Shown here piece by piece: positions 27,926 to 36,084 of a DNA stretch of 64,000 nucleotides; the first letter of the stretch is position 1, and every line of letters starts with the position of its first letter. Source of the DNA: Microvirga sp052115485 (GTDB lineage: Bacteria > Pseudomonadota > Alphaproteobacteria > Rhizobiales > Beijerinckiaceae). The DNA is taken from assembly GCF_052115485.1 (NCBI RefSeq), contig NZ_JBFRGU010000001.1:248001-312000 (forward strand), in the 5' to 3' direction. The notes beneath the pieces were generated by a model. It had not been told where the DNA came from. It saw nothing but the letters and a program-made list of their open reading frames with translations, and did no database searches. A program made the translations under genes and the position numbers.

Positions 27926-28828
27926 ATGAATGACGGCTATCGGGACTTGTTCGTCTCCGCATCGGACGGTCTGCGCCTTTATGCACGCGATTACGGGCCG
28001 CTTGTCTCCTCCGCGACGCCGGTCGTGTGCTTGCCGGGACTGTCTCGCAATTCTATCGACTTTCACGACCTTGCTCTGGCCCTCTCTCAAGGCCAGATGC
28101 CACGGCGCGTGATCTGCCCCGATTATCGCGGCCGCGGGCGTTCGGAATGGGATCAGGACTGGCGTAACTACGACGTACGCATGGAGCTGAACGACACCCT
28201 TCAAGTTCTGACGGCCGCCGGCATCGAAAACGCCATCTTCGTCGGCACGTCGCGCGGTGGCCTGATCATCATGGCGCTCGGGGCGGTACGTCCGACACTC
28301 CTTCGCGGCGCGGTGCTCAACGATGTCGGCCCCGTGATCGACGCCAAGGGGCTGATACGGATCAAAGGCTATATCGGGCAGTTGCCGAAACCACGGAGCT
28401 TCCATGAAGCCGGTCAAATCCTGAAATTGATGTCCGACGCCCAATTTCCACGCAACTCGCAAGAGCAATGGGAACGGATTGCGCGAGGAACCTGGCGCGA
28501 ACAGGACGGGCAACTAGTTCCGACCTACGACCCCGCGCTCATGAAAACCCTTGATGCGATCGACCTCGAAACGCCTCTCCCGACGCTCTGGCCTTTCTTC
28601 GAAGGCCTCAAAAGCATTCCGGTCATGGTCCTGCGTGGGGCGAACTCGGATCTCCTCGCCGCGACGACAGTCGAGGAGATGAAGCAGCGCCATTCGCACC
28701 TCTCGGCGGTGACGGTCCCGGACCAGGGTCACGCACCGGAATTCGAAGGTCCCCTGATCTCAATCGTGGAAGATTTCGTCCTCTCGACCGAGCAAGCAGC
28801 CGCTAGAGAATCAAGCATGTCTCGTTGA
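27926..28828 (+). CDS. Alpha/beta hydrolase
   Basis: A 300-residue alpha/beta-fold hydrolase. The nucleophile elbow is VGTSRGGLI near residue 110, an HG-like oxyanion strand is PVVCLPGLSRNS near 30, and the catalytic His is in PDQGHAPEF near 275. An aspartate in LRGANSDLL is the probable acid. Substrate is unknown. It begins 30 bp after the transglycosylase and may share its transcript. The last codons (SSMSR) overlap a sequence resembling the AGAG..CATGTCTC arm of the local palindromic repeat. Confidence 0.85.
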   Translation: MNDGYRDLFVSASDGLRLYARDYGPLVSSATPVVCLPGLSRNSIDFHDLALALSQGQMPRRVICPDYRGRGRSEWDQDWRNYDVRMELNDTLQVLTAAGIENAIFVGTSRGGLIIMALGAVRPTLLRGAVLNDVGPVIDAKGLIRIKGYIGQLPKPRSFHEAGQILKLMSDAQFPRNSQEQWERIARGTWREQDGQLVPTYDPALMKTLDAIDLETPLPTLWPFFEGLKSIPVMVLRGANSDLLAATTVEEMKQRHSHLSAVTVPDQGHAPEFEGPLISIVEDFVLSTEQAAARESSMSR

Positions 28829-29018
28829 ACCTGAACTGTTTCCGGGTTCTCCACTCCGCCTTGTATTCTTGGAAGCTGGATCTCGAGTTTCCTAGTCCGG
28901 CTCTTGCTACGGCACGCGGACAAAAGCGCTTCACGTTCAATCATGACTGAGATTGGCGCGCGGCTATGGCCCACCATCGTCATGACCAACGAAGAACTAA
29001 GCCATCCGTCGAACGGCC
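28829..29018. other. Non-coding gap before repeat copy 3
   Basis: Together with the repeat and the porin terminator this forms a 422-bp non-coding stretch (28829-29250). These 190 bp show no convincing frame, RNA gene or T-tract hairpin. Confidence 0.4.
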
Positions 29019-29114
29019 TAGAGTTTGATCGTTTCAGATTGAAACAGGATCAAACTCTCGATTCTTTTGATGCCGCATGATCCGGGCGAACAACGGTTTG
29101 TTCTGATCATCCTC
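29019..29114 (+). repeat. Composite palindromic intergenic repeat, copy 3
   Basis: First hairpin 29019-29058 (TAGAGTTTGATC... with CAAACTCT closing) and second 29075-29110 (GCATGATC / GATCAT). The second hairpin has lost several bases from its loop compared with copies 2 and 4. It lies between the hydrolase and the leftward porin gene. Confidence 0.8.
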
Positions 29115-29195
29115 TAAAGCAAAAACCTGTTCTCACACTGGGCAAGACGGCACGCGTCTTTTGCCGCAACAGCACTCCGCCATTTGGCTGACGCA

Positions 29196-29230
29196 CAAAA
29201 AGAAAACCCCGGTGTTGCCACCGGGGTTTC
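29196..29230 (-). terminator. Rho-independent terminator of the porin gene
   Basis: Minus strand: AAACCCCGGTG / CACCGGGGTTT with a short loop, then TTTTCTTTTTG. About 20 bp after the porin stop. Confidence 0.9.
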
Positions 29231-29250
29231 CTGTCCAATCGGAGAACCGA

Positions 29251-30510
29251 TTAGAAGTCGCGCTGAACGCGGAGACGGCCTTCCCAAGAGCTCTGCGAAG
29301 CGCCGAGCGGGAGGACAACGCGGTTGCGGGGGTCGACCTTAGCGTAGAGAACTTCCACGCCCATATCGAGGCCGCTAACCGGGCTCCAGAACACGTTGGT
29401 ACCAACGCGCCACTCGTTGAAGTCCGGCAGACCAGCGATGTTGGCTGCAGCCGAGTAGTCAAAGCGAGCGTACGAACCGAACACGTTCTGACGGATCTGC
29501 GGGGTCCAGTAGTGGCGGAAGCCACCTGCAACCGACCATGCATTCGACTTGCTGACGTTACCCGTAGCCGGGTTGAAGAAAGCGTCGACCGTCGGGCCCG
29601 AAAGCGTACCAACGCCGATGCTGTTGTTAGCACCACCGGTGATGTAGCCAAGAGCGCCGTTAGCGTAGGTTGCAGCCAACCAAGCAGCGTCACCCGGAGC
29701 GAGCATCGGCAGGTTGATGCCAACCTGACCCGTGACGGCAAAGCCGTACTCGGTGTCCGGGAACTGAGCGAAGCCAGCGGTCGTGAACAGGTTGGCGCTG
29801 CGGATCTGGTGAACAGCAGCCGACAACTGAGCCGTACCCCACGTGCCGGTGTACTTCACGTTACCGACGACGTCGGGAACGCGCTGACCACCGTACGAGA
29901 ACGCACCGGCGACAGCGCCGTTACGACGCTCGAGACCGTCTTCGAGCGACAGGGTGGCCGAGAAGCCGTTGCCGAACGAGAAGGTGTAGGCCAACAGATC
30001 CACGTCGGGAGCGTCCGAGAAGCGGAGCGTGCCCATGTGGCCGGTCGGCAGATCGCCGTTGTCGAAGAACGACGTCACGCGACCGGCGGTCAGGCCACCG
30101 AACTGGACGAAGGCTTCAGCAACGTTCGGCGACGAAGAACCAACCGTGCCGGTGTTACCGAACGGCGTGCCCGACGAACGGGTGATCTCGAAGCGGACGA
30201 CCGAGCGGAGCAGGCCGTAAGCGGTCGCCGTACGAGCGTCGAGCTGGATGCGGCCGCGGGTGCGGAAGCCAACAGTGTCAGAAGCGCGGCTGAAAGCCTG
30301 GCCGAACAGGTAGTCGGCGCGAACGCGACCGCTGACGCGAAGGCAGGTTTCCGTGCCCGGGATGTAGAAGAAGCCTGCACCGTAGGTGGAGCAGACGCGA
30401 ACGTATTCCACCGGAGCCGCCTTCTTGGCAGGCAGATCGGCAGCGTGAGCCCCGGCAACAGCTGCAAGACCAGCAGCCGATCCGAGGAGAAGGCTCTTGA
30501 CGAGCTTCAT
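29251..30510 (-). CDS. Outer-membrane porin (Omp2b/alphaproteobacterial type)
   Basis: A 419-residue porin forming a general diffusion trimer. The signal peptide is MKLVKSLLLGSAAGLAAVAG ending AHA, followed by ADLPAKKAAPVEYVRVCSTY, characteristic of the Hyphomicrobiales porin family with its conserved N-terminal Cys pair (VCSTYG, ETCLRVSG). The rest is strand-rich and ends in phenylalanine (VQRDF), the outer-membrane assembly signal. I chose ATG 30510 because GGAGG precedes it by 7 bases; the frame runs on upstream without a family match. The long upstream region contains two TTAA-N7-TTAA boxes. Confidence 0.93.
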   Translation of the reverse strand: MKLVKSLLLGSAAGLAAVAGAHAADLPAKKAAPVEYVRVCSTYGAGFFYIPGTETCLRVSGRVRADYLFGQAFSRASDTVGFRTRGRIQLDARTATAYGLLRSVVRFEITRSSGTPFGNTGTVGSSSPNVAEAFVQFGGLTAGRVTSFFDNGDLPTGHMGTLRFSDAPDVDLLAYTFSFGNGFSATLSLEDGLERRNGAVAGAFSYGGQRVPDVVGNVKYTGTWGTAQLSAAVHQIRSANLFTTAGFAQFPDTEYGFAVTGQVGINLPMLAPGDAAWLAATYANGALGYITGGANNSIGVGTLSGPTVDAFFNPATGNVSKSNAWSVAGGFRHYWTPQIRQNVFGSYARFDYSAAANIAGLPDFNEWRVGTNVFWSPVSGLDMGVEVLYAKVDPRNRVVLPLGASQSSWEGRLRVQRDF

Positions 30511-31004
30511 TGAGTGACCTCCAAAGTTTCGAGACCCTTGGGGGGCCGGGCTTTTTTGCCTCGACAGCTTCAACGAAGCCTAGAAAGCGTCCCATTTCCC
30601 CTGGTTATCGATTGGCCCTCGCCGGAAATCCGGGTTGGGAACAACCAGTAACGACCGGGGTGCCCCCGTCGCTGGTGCCACATTAGCCAGGACGAACGCT
30701 CAAGCAACCGAATGAAGGCGGAAAACGGGCAACAATGGGGGCTTTTCAGAGGCATGTTGCACAAAGGCCACGTTCTTCGGCGGGACCTTAACGTTGCGTT
30801 AAAGAACAGGCCTGCAATTTTAATAAACCATTAAGAAACAACGACTTCCGACATCGGTGTCGACACGTGGAATCACTTGGCGCAGCCGTTTTCGGCTTGA
30901 AAATCGGCATTTGTAAGCTGATGGAGCAGGACAGCGCCTGAGGATAACTCTCCCTCGACGCGGACCCAGAGTCAGGCGTCCCGACCCTGGGCGAGTCAGA
31001 ATCG
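30511..31004. other. Porin leader and promoter region
   Basis: 494 bp between hpd and the porin gene, both leftward. It holds the porin Shine-Dalgarno and a GC-rich hairpin with a T-run near 30541-30556 on the plus strand. Its main feature is the pair of TTAA boxes listed separately. No gene is supported. Confidence 0.5.
30788..30834. promoter_or_regulatory. Two CtrA-like boxes upstream of the porin gene
   Basis: TTAA-N7-TTAA occurs at 30788-30802 and again at 30820-30834, 32 bp (about three helical turns) apart and 280-320 bp upstream of the porin ATG. TTAA-N7-TTAA(C) is the CtrA recognition pattern in alphaproteobacteria. The trailing C is absent here, so the match is good but not perfect. 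Confidence 0.45.
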
Positions 31005-32120
31005 TTAGGCGTTTTCGGCCTTCAGGACCCCGCGGCGGATCTGATCTTCCTCAATCGATTCGAAGAGCGCCTTGAAATTCCCCTCCCCGAATCCATCGTC
31101 ACCCTTGCGCTGAATGAACTCGAAGAAGATCGGGCCTATGGCCGTCTTACCGAACCGCTGCAGAAGGACTTTCGTGAAGCCACCCTCGACCACGCCTTCT
31201 CCGTCGATGAGAATCCCGTTCGCCTGTAGCCGCGCAATCGGCTCGCCGTGACTGGGGAGCCGCGTGTCGATGCGGGCGTAGTAGAGCTCGTTCGGCGCGG
31301 GCATGAACTCGACGCCAGCTTTGATGAGGGCTTCAATTGATTCATAGAGATCGGTGGAGCCGAGAGCCACGTGCTGAATGCCCTCGCCCTTGTACTCCTG
31401 CAGATATTCCTCGATCTGCCCGGTTTCGCCCGCATCCTCGTTGATCGGAATGCGGATCTTGCCGTCGGGGCTCGTCATGGCACGGGAATGCAGCCCGGTC
31501 AGTTTGCCCTCGATATCGAAGTAGCGGATCTGGCGGAAATTGAAGAGGCGCTCATAGAAGCCCGCCCATTCATTGAGACGCCCGCGATGGACGTTGTGAG
31601 TCAGGTGATCGATGTAATAGAGCCCGACACCCGGCGGCTTCGCGTCCCGCTCGCCGAACCACTCGAAATCGACATCGTAGATCGAGCCCTTCGCGCCGTA
31701 ACGGTCCACGAAGTAGATATGCAGACCGCCGATACCCTCGATGGCCGGGATATTGAGTTCGTTCGGCCCGATCCGTGTTTGAACCGGCTTCGCGCCGAGT
31801 GACAAAGCACGGTCATAAGCATGCTTGGCGTCCACGACCCGGAACGCCATGGCCGGCGCGGACGGACCATGCTCTCTCGCGAACCGTTCGGCGAAGGAGC
31901 CCGGCTCCGCGTTCAGGATGAAATTGATGTCGCCCTGGCGATAAAGGGTGACGTTCTTAGAACGGTGCTTCGCGACAGCAGCAAGACCCATCGTCTTGAA
32001 CAGGCGATCAAGCTCTTCGGGCTTCGGATGGCAGAATTCGACGAATTCGAAGCCGTCGGTGCCCATCGGGTTTTCGTCGCTGATGGTCGGGGGCGGCGCG
32101 TCGTGCGGAAACGGTCCCAT
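31005..32120 (-). CDS. hpd: 4-hydroxyphenylpyruvate dioxygenase
   Basis: Fe(II) enzyme converting 4-hydroxyphenylpyruvate to homogentisate, the entry step of the tyrosine route encoded here. The 371-residue protein is two VOC-type halves. The iron ligands are expected in YYIDHLTHNVHRG near residue 170, GEGIQHVALGSTDLY near 250 and the glutamate of PIFFEFIQRKGDDGFGEGN near 330. GGAGGAG precedes the ATG. It is leftward like maiA but separated from it by repeat copy 4, so it probably has its own promoter. Confidence 0.95.
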   Translation of the reverse strand: MGPFPHDAPPPTISDENPMGTDGFEFVEFCHPKPEELDRLFKTMGLAAVAKHRSKNVTLYRQGDINFILNAEPGSFAERFAREHGPSAPAMAFRVVDAKHAYDRALSLGAKPVQTRIGPNELNIPAIEGIGGLHIYFVDRYGAKGSIYDVDFEWFGERDAKPPGVGLYYIDHLTHNVHRGRLNEWAGFYERLFNFRQIRYFDIEGKLTGLHSRAMTSPDGKIRIPINEDAGETGQIEEYLQEYKGEGIQHVALGSTDLYESIEALIKAGVEFMPAPNELYYARIDTRLPSHGEPIARLQANGILIDGEGVVEGGFTKVLLQRFGKTAIGPIFFEFIQRKGDDGFGEGNFKALFESIEEDQIRRGVLKAENA

Positions 32121-32179
32121 TGTTCTCCTCCTGTTGTTCTCCGGCCCTTTCGAAGCGGCCGGCTAGTGCTTGAAAATCC

Positions 32180-32224
32180 GCATGATCCGGGCGAACAACC
32201 GGTCTCCACTTGTTCTGATCATGC
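32180..32224 (+). repeat. Palindromic intergenic repeat, copy 4 (second hairpin only)
   Basis: Only the GCATGATC / GATCATGC hairpin with inner GAACAA / TTGTTC is present; the AGAG hairpin is missing. It lies between hpd and maiA. Confidence 0.8.
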
Positions 32225-32259
32225 TCTATGACCAAAGGCGTATTCGCGAATGCAGGTCG

Positions 32260-32886
32260 TCAGACCGCATCGGATTGTCGCTCCGGTGCGGCAGCCTGAA
32301 ACGCTGGATGCTCCAAGCAAGCGGCGTCGACGGCGGCGATGTTCGGATAGGCGTCGAGGGCGATGTTGAACCGGCGCGCGTTGAAAACCTGCGGAACGAG
32401 ATAAATGTCGGCCAATGTCGGGACAGCCCCGAAGGCATAGGGTTCCGGTTGGATGAGACGTTCGATGACGTCGAAACCCTGACGGATCCAATGCGCGTAC
32501 CAGGCATCGATGGCCGGCTGATCGTGTCCCAGCGTGTGCTTCAGGTATTTGAGTGCGGTCAGGTTATTGAGCGGATGAATATCGCAACCGATGATGGCCG
32601 ACACCGCCCGGATTCTCGCCCGCTCCACTCCATCCGCCGGAAGAAGCGGCGGCTCCGGATAAGTCTCTTCTATATACTCGAGGATCGCCGGGGATTGGAT
32701 GAGGATGGTCTCGCCGATATCGAGAGCCGGCACGCGCGCCTGCGGATTGATGCTTCTATATGGCGCTTCGAGTTGTTCGCCTTTGAGAAGATTGATCGGC
32801 ACGGTCGCGTAGGATTGCCCCTTGATGTTGAGGGCGATCCGCACACGATAGGCAGCGGAGGAGCGGAAGTAGCCGTAGAGCTTCAA
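32260..32886 (-). CDS. maiA: Maleylacetoacetate isomerase
   Basis: Glutathione-S-transferase-fold enzyme isomerising maleylacetoacetate to fumarylacetoacetate. It starts LKLYGYFRSSAAYRVRIAL, with the zeta-class SSxxxxR active-site pattern, followed by INPQARVPALD and an all-helical C-terminal domain. I chose TTG 32886 because GAGGAGG lies about 7 bases upstream and this gives the family length (208 residues); the frame is open a further 22 codons without homology. The TTG overlaps the stop of the MarR gene (TTGA), so maiA is translationally coupled to its regulator. Confidence 0.92.
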   Translation of the reverse strand: MKLYGYFRSSAAYRVRIALNIKGQSYATVPINLLKGEQLEAPYRSINPQARVPALDIGETILIQSPAILEYIEETYPEPPLLPADGVERARIRAVSAIIGCDIHPLNNLTALKYLKHTLGHDQPAIDAWYAHWIRQGFDVIERLIQPEPYAFGAVPTLADIYLVPQVFNARRFNIALDAYPNIAAVDAACLEHPAFQAAAPERQSDAV

Positions 32887-33389
32887 GACCGGCCCTCCTC
32901 CTCTGGCGCAAGCGACCTGGCGTGGCGGCCGAGTTTGTCGACAAGGGCCCATAAAAGGCTCTGTTCGTCTCGGCTCAAAACGGACAAAAGCCGATCCTCG
33001 AAAGACAGGGCCTCCGGCGCGAGCGCTTCGTAGATGGCGCGTCCCTCCGGGGTCAGTTCGAGTAATTCCTCGCGTCTATCGTCCGTGTTCGGTCGGCGGA
33101 CGACCAAGCCCCGCCCTTCCAGAACCGCAACTGCGCGCGACACGGTGGATTTATGCATCACAGCGTGAGTGGCGATATCCCGCGCCGTGCGGAACTCATA
33201 TTGGCCGAGCGTGGCGACCACCCGCCAGCCGGGGATCGTGAGGTCGAACCGCTCCGCATAGATCTGCGCGAGCGCGTTCGAAGTCAGGCTCGCGAGAACA
33301 TTGAGCCGGTATGGCAGAAAACGCTCCAGAACCACGAGCGCTTCCGACTGCTTCCTGAGAGCTGCAGAGCTTTGTGTCATCGTTGACAT
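32883..33389 (-). CDS. MarR-family regulator of the homogentisate genes
   Basis: A 168-residue winged-helix regulator. Residues about 45-105 form the DNA-binding core: GWRVVATLGQYEFRTARDIA, HKSTVSRAVAVLEGRGLV and RRPNTDDRREELLELTPEG. It is divergent from hmgA and co-translated with maiA. Two matching inverted repeats fill the intergenic region, one touching its own start codon, so it likely represses itself and hmgA, with a pathway compound as probable inducer. The regulatory role is inferred from position. Confidence 0.88.
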   Translation of the reverse strand: MSTMTQSSAALRKQSEALVVLERFLPYRLNVLASLTSNALAQIYAERFDLTIPGWRVVATLGQYEFRTARDIATHAVMHKSTVSRAVAVLEGRGLVVRRPNTDDRREELLELTPEGRAIYEALAPEALSFEDRLLSVLSRDEQSLLWALVDKLGRHARSLAPEEEGRS

Positions 33390-33391
33390 AA

Positions 33392-33439
33392 TTCGTTGCT
33401 AGTGCAACTAATAGAGCAAATTCGTTGCACGCGCAACGA
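33392..33439. promoter_or_regulatory. Twin MarR operators between marR-maiA and hmgA
   Basis: TTCGTTGCTAGTGCAACTA (33392-33410) and TTCGTTGCACGCGCAACGA (33421-33439) share the pattern GTTGC-N4-GCAAC and start 29 bp apart. The first lies 2 bp from the marR start codon; the second is about 40 bp before hmgA. Length and spacing fit dimeric MarR binding. Confidence 0.75.
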
Positions 33440-33480
33440 TATTGTCACCGGTTCAGCCGCCTCCCAGAAGGAGATGCGCC

Positions 33481-34845
33481 ATGAATGTCCAGAACGCCCC
33501 CCATCGCCCATCTCAAGAGACGCGCACCAGCGCCATTATTCCCGGCTATATGTCCGGCTTCGGCAACTCGTTCGAGACGGAGGCCCTGCCCGGCGCGCTA
33601 CCTATCGGCCGCAACTCGCCCCAGAAGCTGAATTACGGTCTCTATGCGGAGCAGCTTTCCGGGTCCCCCTTCACGGCACCCCAGGCGACGAACCAGCGTT
33701 CGTGGCTCTATCGCATCCGCCCGACGGTCAAGCACTCGGGCTATTATGTGAAGGTCGAGAGAGGTCTGATCCGCACCGCGCCGGAAGCACGCAACGAAAG
33801 CGATCTCGCCCTCGGTCAGCTACGCTGGGATCCGACGCCGCTTCCGGATGAAGCTCTTACTTTCATCGACGGATTGCGCACCATCACCACGGCGGGGGAC
33901 TCGGATACGCAGGTCGGCATGGCAGCGCACGTGCTTCTCGTCACGCGCTCTATGGAGAACGAGTATTTCTTCAACGCGGATGGTGAGTTTCTGGTGGTTG
34001 CGCAGGAAAACTCCTTACGCTTCCGCACGGAATTCGGAATCATCGATATCGAACCGGGGGAAATCTGCGTCATCCCGCGTGGCGTGATCTTCAAGGTCGA
34101 ACTACGTGGCGGGCCTGCCCGCGCCTATGTGTGCGAGAATTACGGCGGCGCGTTCACCTTGCCCGACCGCGGCCCCATCGGCGCGAATTGCCTCGCTAAT
34201 CCTCGCGACTTCCACACCCCCGTCGCGGCCTATGAAGACAAGCAGGTGCCCTCCCTGCTTTATGTGAAATGGGGCGGCGATCTGCACCGCACGGAAATCA
34301 ACCAATCGCCGCTCGATGTGGTGGCGTGGCACGGCAATTATGCGCCCTACAAGTACGACCTGCGCCACTTCTCGCCGGTCGGTGCGATCCTGTTCGACCA
34401 CCCGGACCCATCGATCTTCACGGTGCTGACCGCACCCTCGGAAACTCCCGGCACGGCTAACGTGGATTTCGTGATCTTCCCCGAGCGCTGGTCGGTGGCG
34501 GAAAACACGTTCAGGCCTCCCTGGTATCACCGCAATCTGATGTCCGAATTCATGGGGCTGGTCTACGGCGTCTATGATGCAAAGCCCGAGGGCTTCGTGC
34601 CGGGCGGCTTTTCTCTTCACAATCAGATGCTGCCGCACGGGCCGGATGCATCGGCCTTCGAGCATGCGAGCAATGTGGAGCTGAAGCCTGTAAAGCTCAC
34701 CGGCACAATGGCTTTCATGTTCGAGACGCGTTTCCCGCAGCGGGTGACGAAATACGCCGCCGGACTGCCGACATTGCAGAAGAACTATATCGATTGCTGG
34801 CGGGACCTGAAGAAGTGCTTCGACCCCAATCGACGCGAGCCCTAG
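33481..34845 (+). CDS. hmgA: Homogentisate 1,2-dioxygenase
   Basis: Non-haem iron ring-cleaving enzyme converting homogentisate to maleylacetoacetate. The 454-residue protein has SGFGNSFETEALPGALP near the N-terminus and the iron-site region PEGFVPGGFSLHNQMLPHGP near 370 followed by the DASAFEHASN histidine. ATG 33481 is preceded by AAGGAG; the frame runs 13 codons further up without homology. It is divergent from the MarR gene and followed by a terminator. Confidence 0.96.
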   Translation: MNVQNAPHRPSQETRTSAIIPGYMSGFGNSFETEALPGALPIGRNSPQKLNYGLYAEQLSGSPFTAPQATNQRSWLYRIRPTVKHSGYYVKVERGLIRTAPEARNESDLALGQLRWDPTPLPDEALTFIDGLRTITTAGDSDTQVGMAAHVLLVTRSMENEYFFNADGEFLVVAQENSLRFRTEFGIIDIEPGEICVIPRGVIFKVELRGGPARAYVCENYGGAFTLPDRGPIGANCLANPRDFHTPVAAYEDKQVPSLLYVKWGGDLHRTEINQSPLDVVAWHGNYAPYKYDLRHFSPVGAILFDHPDPSIFTVLTAPSETPGTANVDFVIFPERWSVAENTFRPPWYHRNLMSEFMGLVYGVYDAKPEGFVPGGFSLHNQMLPHGPDASAFEHASNVELKPVKLTGTMAFMFETRFPQRVTKYAAGLPTLQKNYIDCWRDLKKCFDPNRREP

Positions 34846-34861
34846 TAGCCGCTTCATAAAA

Positions 34862-34890
34862 AAGCCGGCGGAAGGTGCCGCCGGCCTTTC
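34862..34890. terminator. Hairpin between hmgA and the TRAP binding-protein gene
   Basis: GCCGGCGG / CCGCCGGC with loop AAGGTG, flanked by A-run and T-rich ends, between two convergent genes; may terminate both directions. Confidence 0.7.
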
Positions 34891-34915
34891 TCTTATTTCA
34901 AACAGGAACCGGAGC

Positions 34916-36019
34916 TCAGCTCTTCCCGCGCGTGCGGATCATGAAGGTATCGAACGCGTATTCGTTGAGCTGCCACCAGGGCAACACGTCCGCCCGATAG
35001 GCTGCCATCGACTCGTAGCCCTTCTTGAAATCCGGGCTCTTCTCGGAGAGTTCGGCATAAAGCTCGTTCGCTGCCTTGAGCGAGGCTTCCATGATGGCGG
35101 GCGAGAAGGTGCGCAGTTCTGCGCCGGAACCGATCATACGCCGCAAGGCCTGCCCGTTCACGGCGTCGTATTTCGCCAGCATCCAGTTGTTCGCGGCCTC
35201 GGAAGCCTGAGCCATGATGGCTTGATAATGCTTCGGCAGCTCATTCCATTTCTGCTGGTTGATGATGAGATGCAGCATGGCGCCGCCCTCCCACCAGCCA
35301 GGCGCGTAGTAATATTTGGCGACCTTGAGGAACCCGAGCTTCTCGTCGTCGTACGGACCGACGAATTCGGCGGCGTCCAGCGTGCCGCGTTCCAGAGCCG
35401 GATAGACATCTGCCGGAGCGACCTGCTGCGGCACGACACCGAGCTTCGCGAGCACCATGCCACCCAGACCGCCGATGCGGAATTTGAGGCCCTTCAAATC
35501 CTCTACGGAGTTGATTTCCTTCCGGAAGAACCCGCCCATCTGCGCGCCGGAATTGCCGCACACCAAAGAGGTGACGTTGAATTTGGCCAGCGACTCGTTG
35601 ATGATTTCCTTGCCGCCGGCGAAATGCCACCAGGCATGCTGCTGACGGGCATTGAGGCCGAACGGAAGGCCCGTGCCAATGGCAAGCGCCGGTTCCTTGC
35701 CGAGATAATAGTAGGTCGGGGTATGGGCGCATTCCACGGTGCCGTTCTGCACCGCATCGAGAGCCTGCAAGCCACCGACGATCTCGCCTGGGGCGAAAAC
35801 CTGGATCTGGAACTTGTTGTCGGTCGCCTCCGCCATATACTTCGCGAAGGTCTGGGCGGTGCCGAAGATGGTATCGAGCGATTTCGGGAAGCTCGATGTG
35901 AGACGCCAGCGGATTTCAGGGGAAGATTGCGCAATGGCAGGCGCAGCAACGGTTCCAGCCGCAGCTGCCAGGCCCGCTCCCTTCAGGAAGCTTCTTCTTT
36001 TCATCGTCGATGTCGTCAT
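34916..36019 (-). CDS. TRAP transporter substrate-binding protein (DctP/TakP type)
   Basis: A 367-residue periplasmic solute-binding protein. The twin-arginine signal MKRRSFLKGAGLAAAAG is followed by EIRWRLTSSFPKSLDTIFG, typical of the DctP/TakP class that binds carboxylates such as 2-oxo acids. I chose ATG 36019 because GGGGAA lies about 7 bases upstream; the frame is open 15 codons further. No membrane components (DctQ/DctM) are near, so it is an orphan here. Its position between hmgA and fahA suggests an aromatic or keto-acid ligand (inference). Confidence 0.87.
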   Translation of the reverse strand: MTTSTMKRRSFLKGAGLAAAAGTVAAPAIAQSSPEIRWRLTSSFPKSLDTIFGTAQTFAKYMAEATDNKFQIQVFAPGEIVGGLQALDAVQNGTVECAHTPTYYYLGKEPALAIGTGLPFGLNARQQHAWWHFAGGKEIINESLAKFNVTSLVCGNSGAQMGGFFRKEINSVEDLKGLKFRIGGLGGMVLAKLGVVPQQVAPADVYPALERGTLDAAEFVGPYDDEKLGFLKVAKYYYAPGWWEGGAMLHLIINQQKWNELPKHYQAIMAQASEAANNWMLAKYDAVNGQALRRMIGSGAELRTFSPAIMEASLKAANELYAELSEKSPDFKKGYESMAAYRADVLPWWQLNEYAFDTFMIRTRGKS

Positions 36020-36084
36020 GGGCATTTCCCCGCTAAGCTTTCCGTTGCAAGCTGAGTGAATCATAACAACCCAGGACGGTGGCC

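Noticed and set aside
28729..28989. An 86-residue leftward frame overlapping the hydrolase 3' end
   Set aside because: No domain, no Shine-Dalgarno and antisense to a well-supported gene for a third of its length.
29161..30513. A rightward open frame (450 residues) opposite the porin gene
   Set aside because: The leftward frame has a signal peptide, Shine-Dalgarno, terminator and terminal Phe of a porin; the antisense frame is composition-driven.
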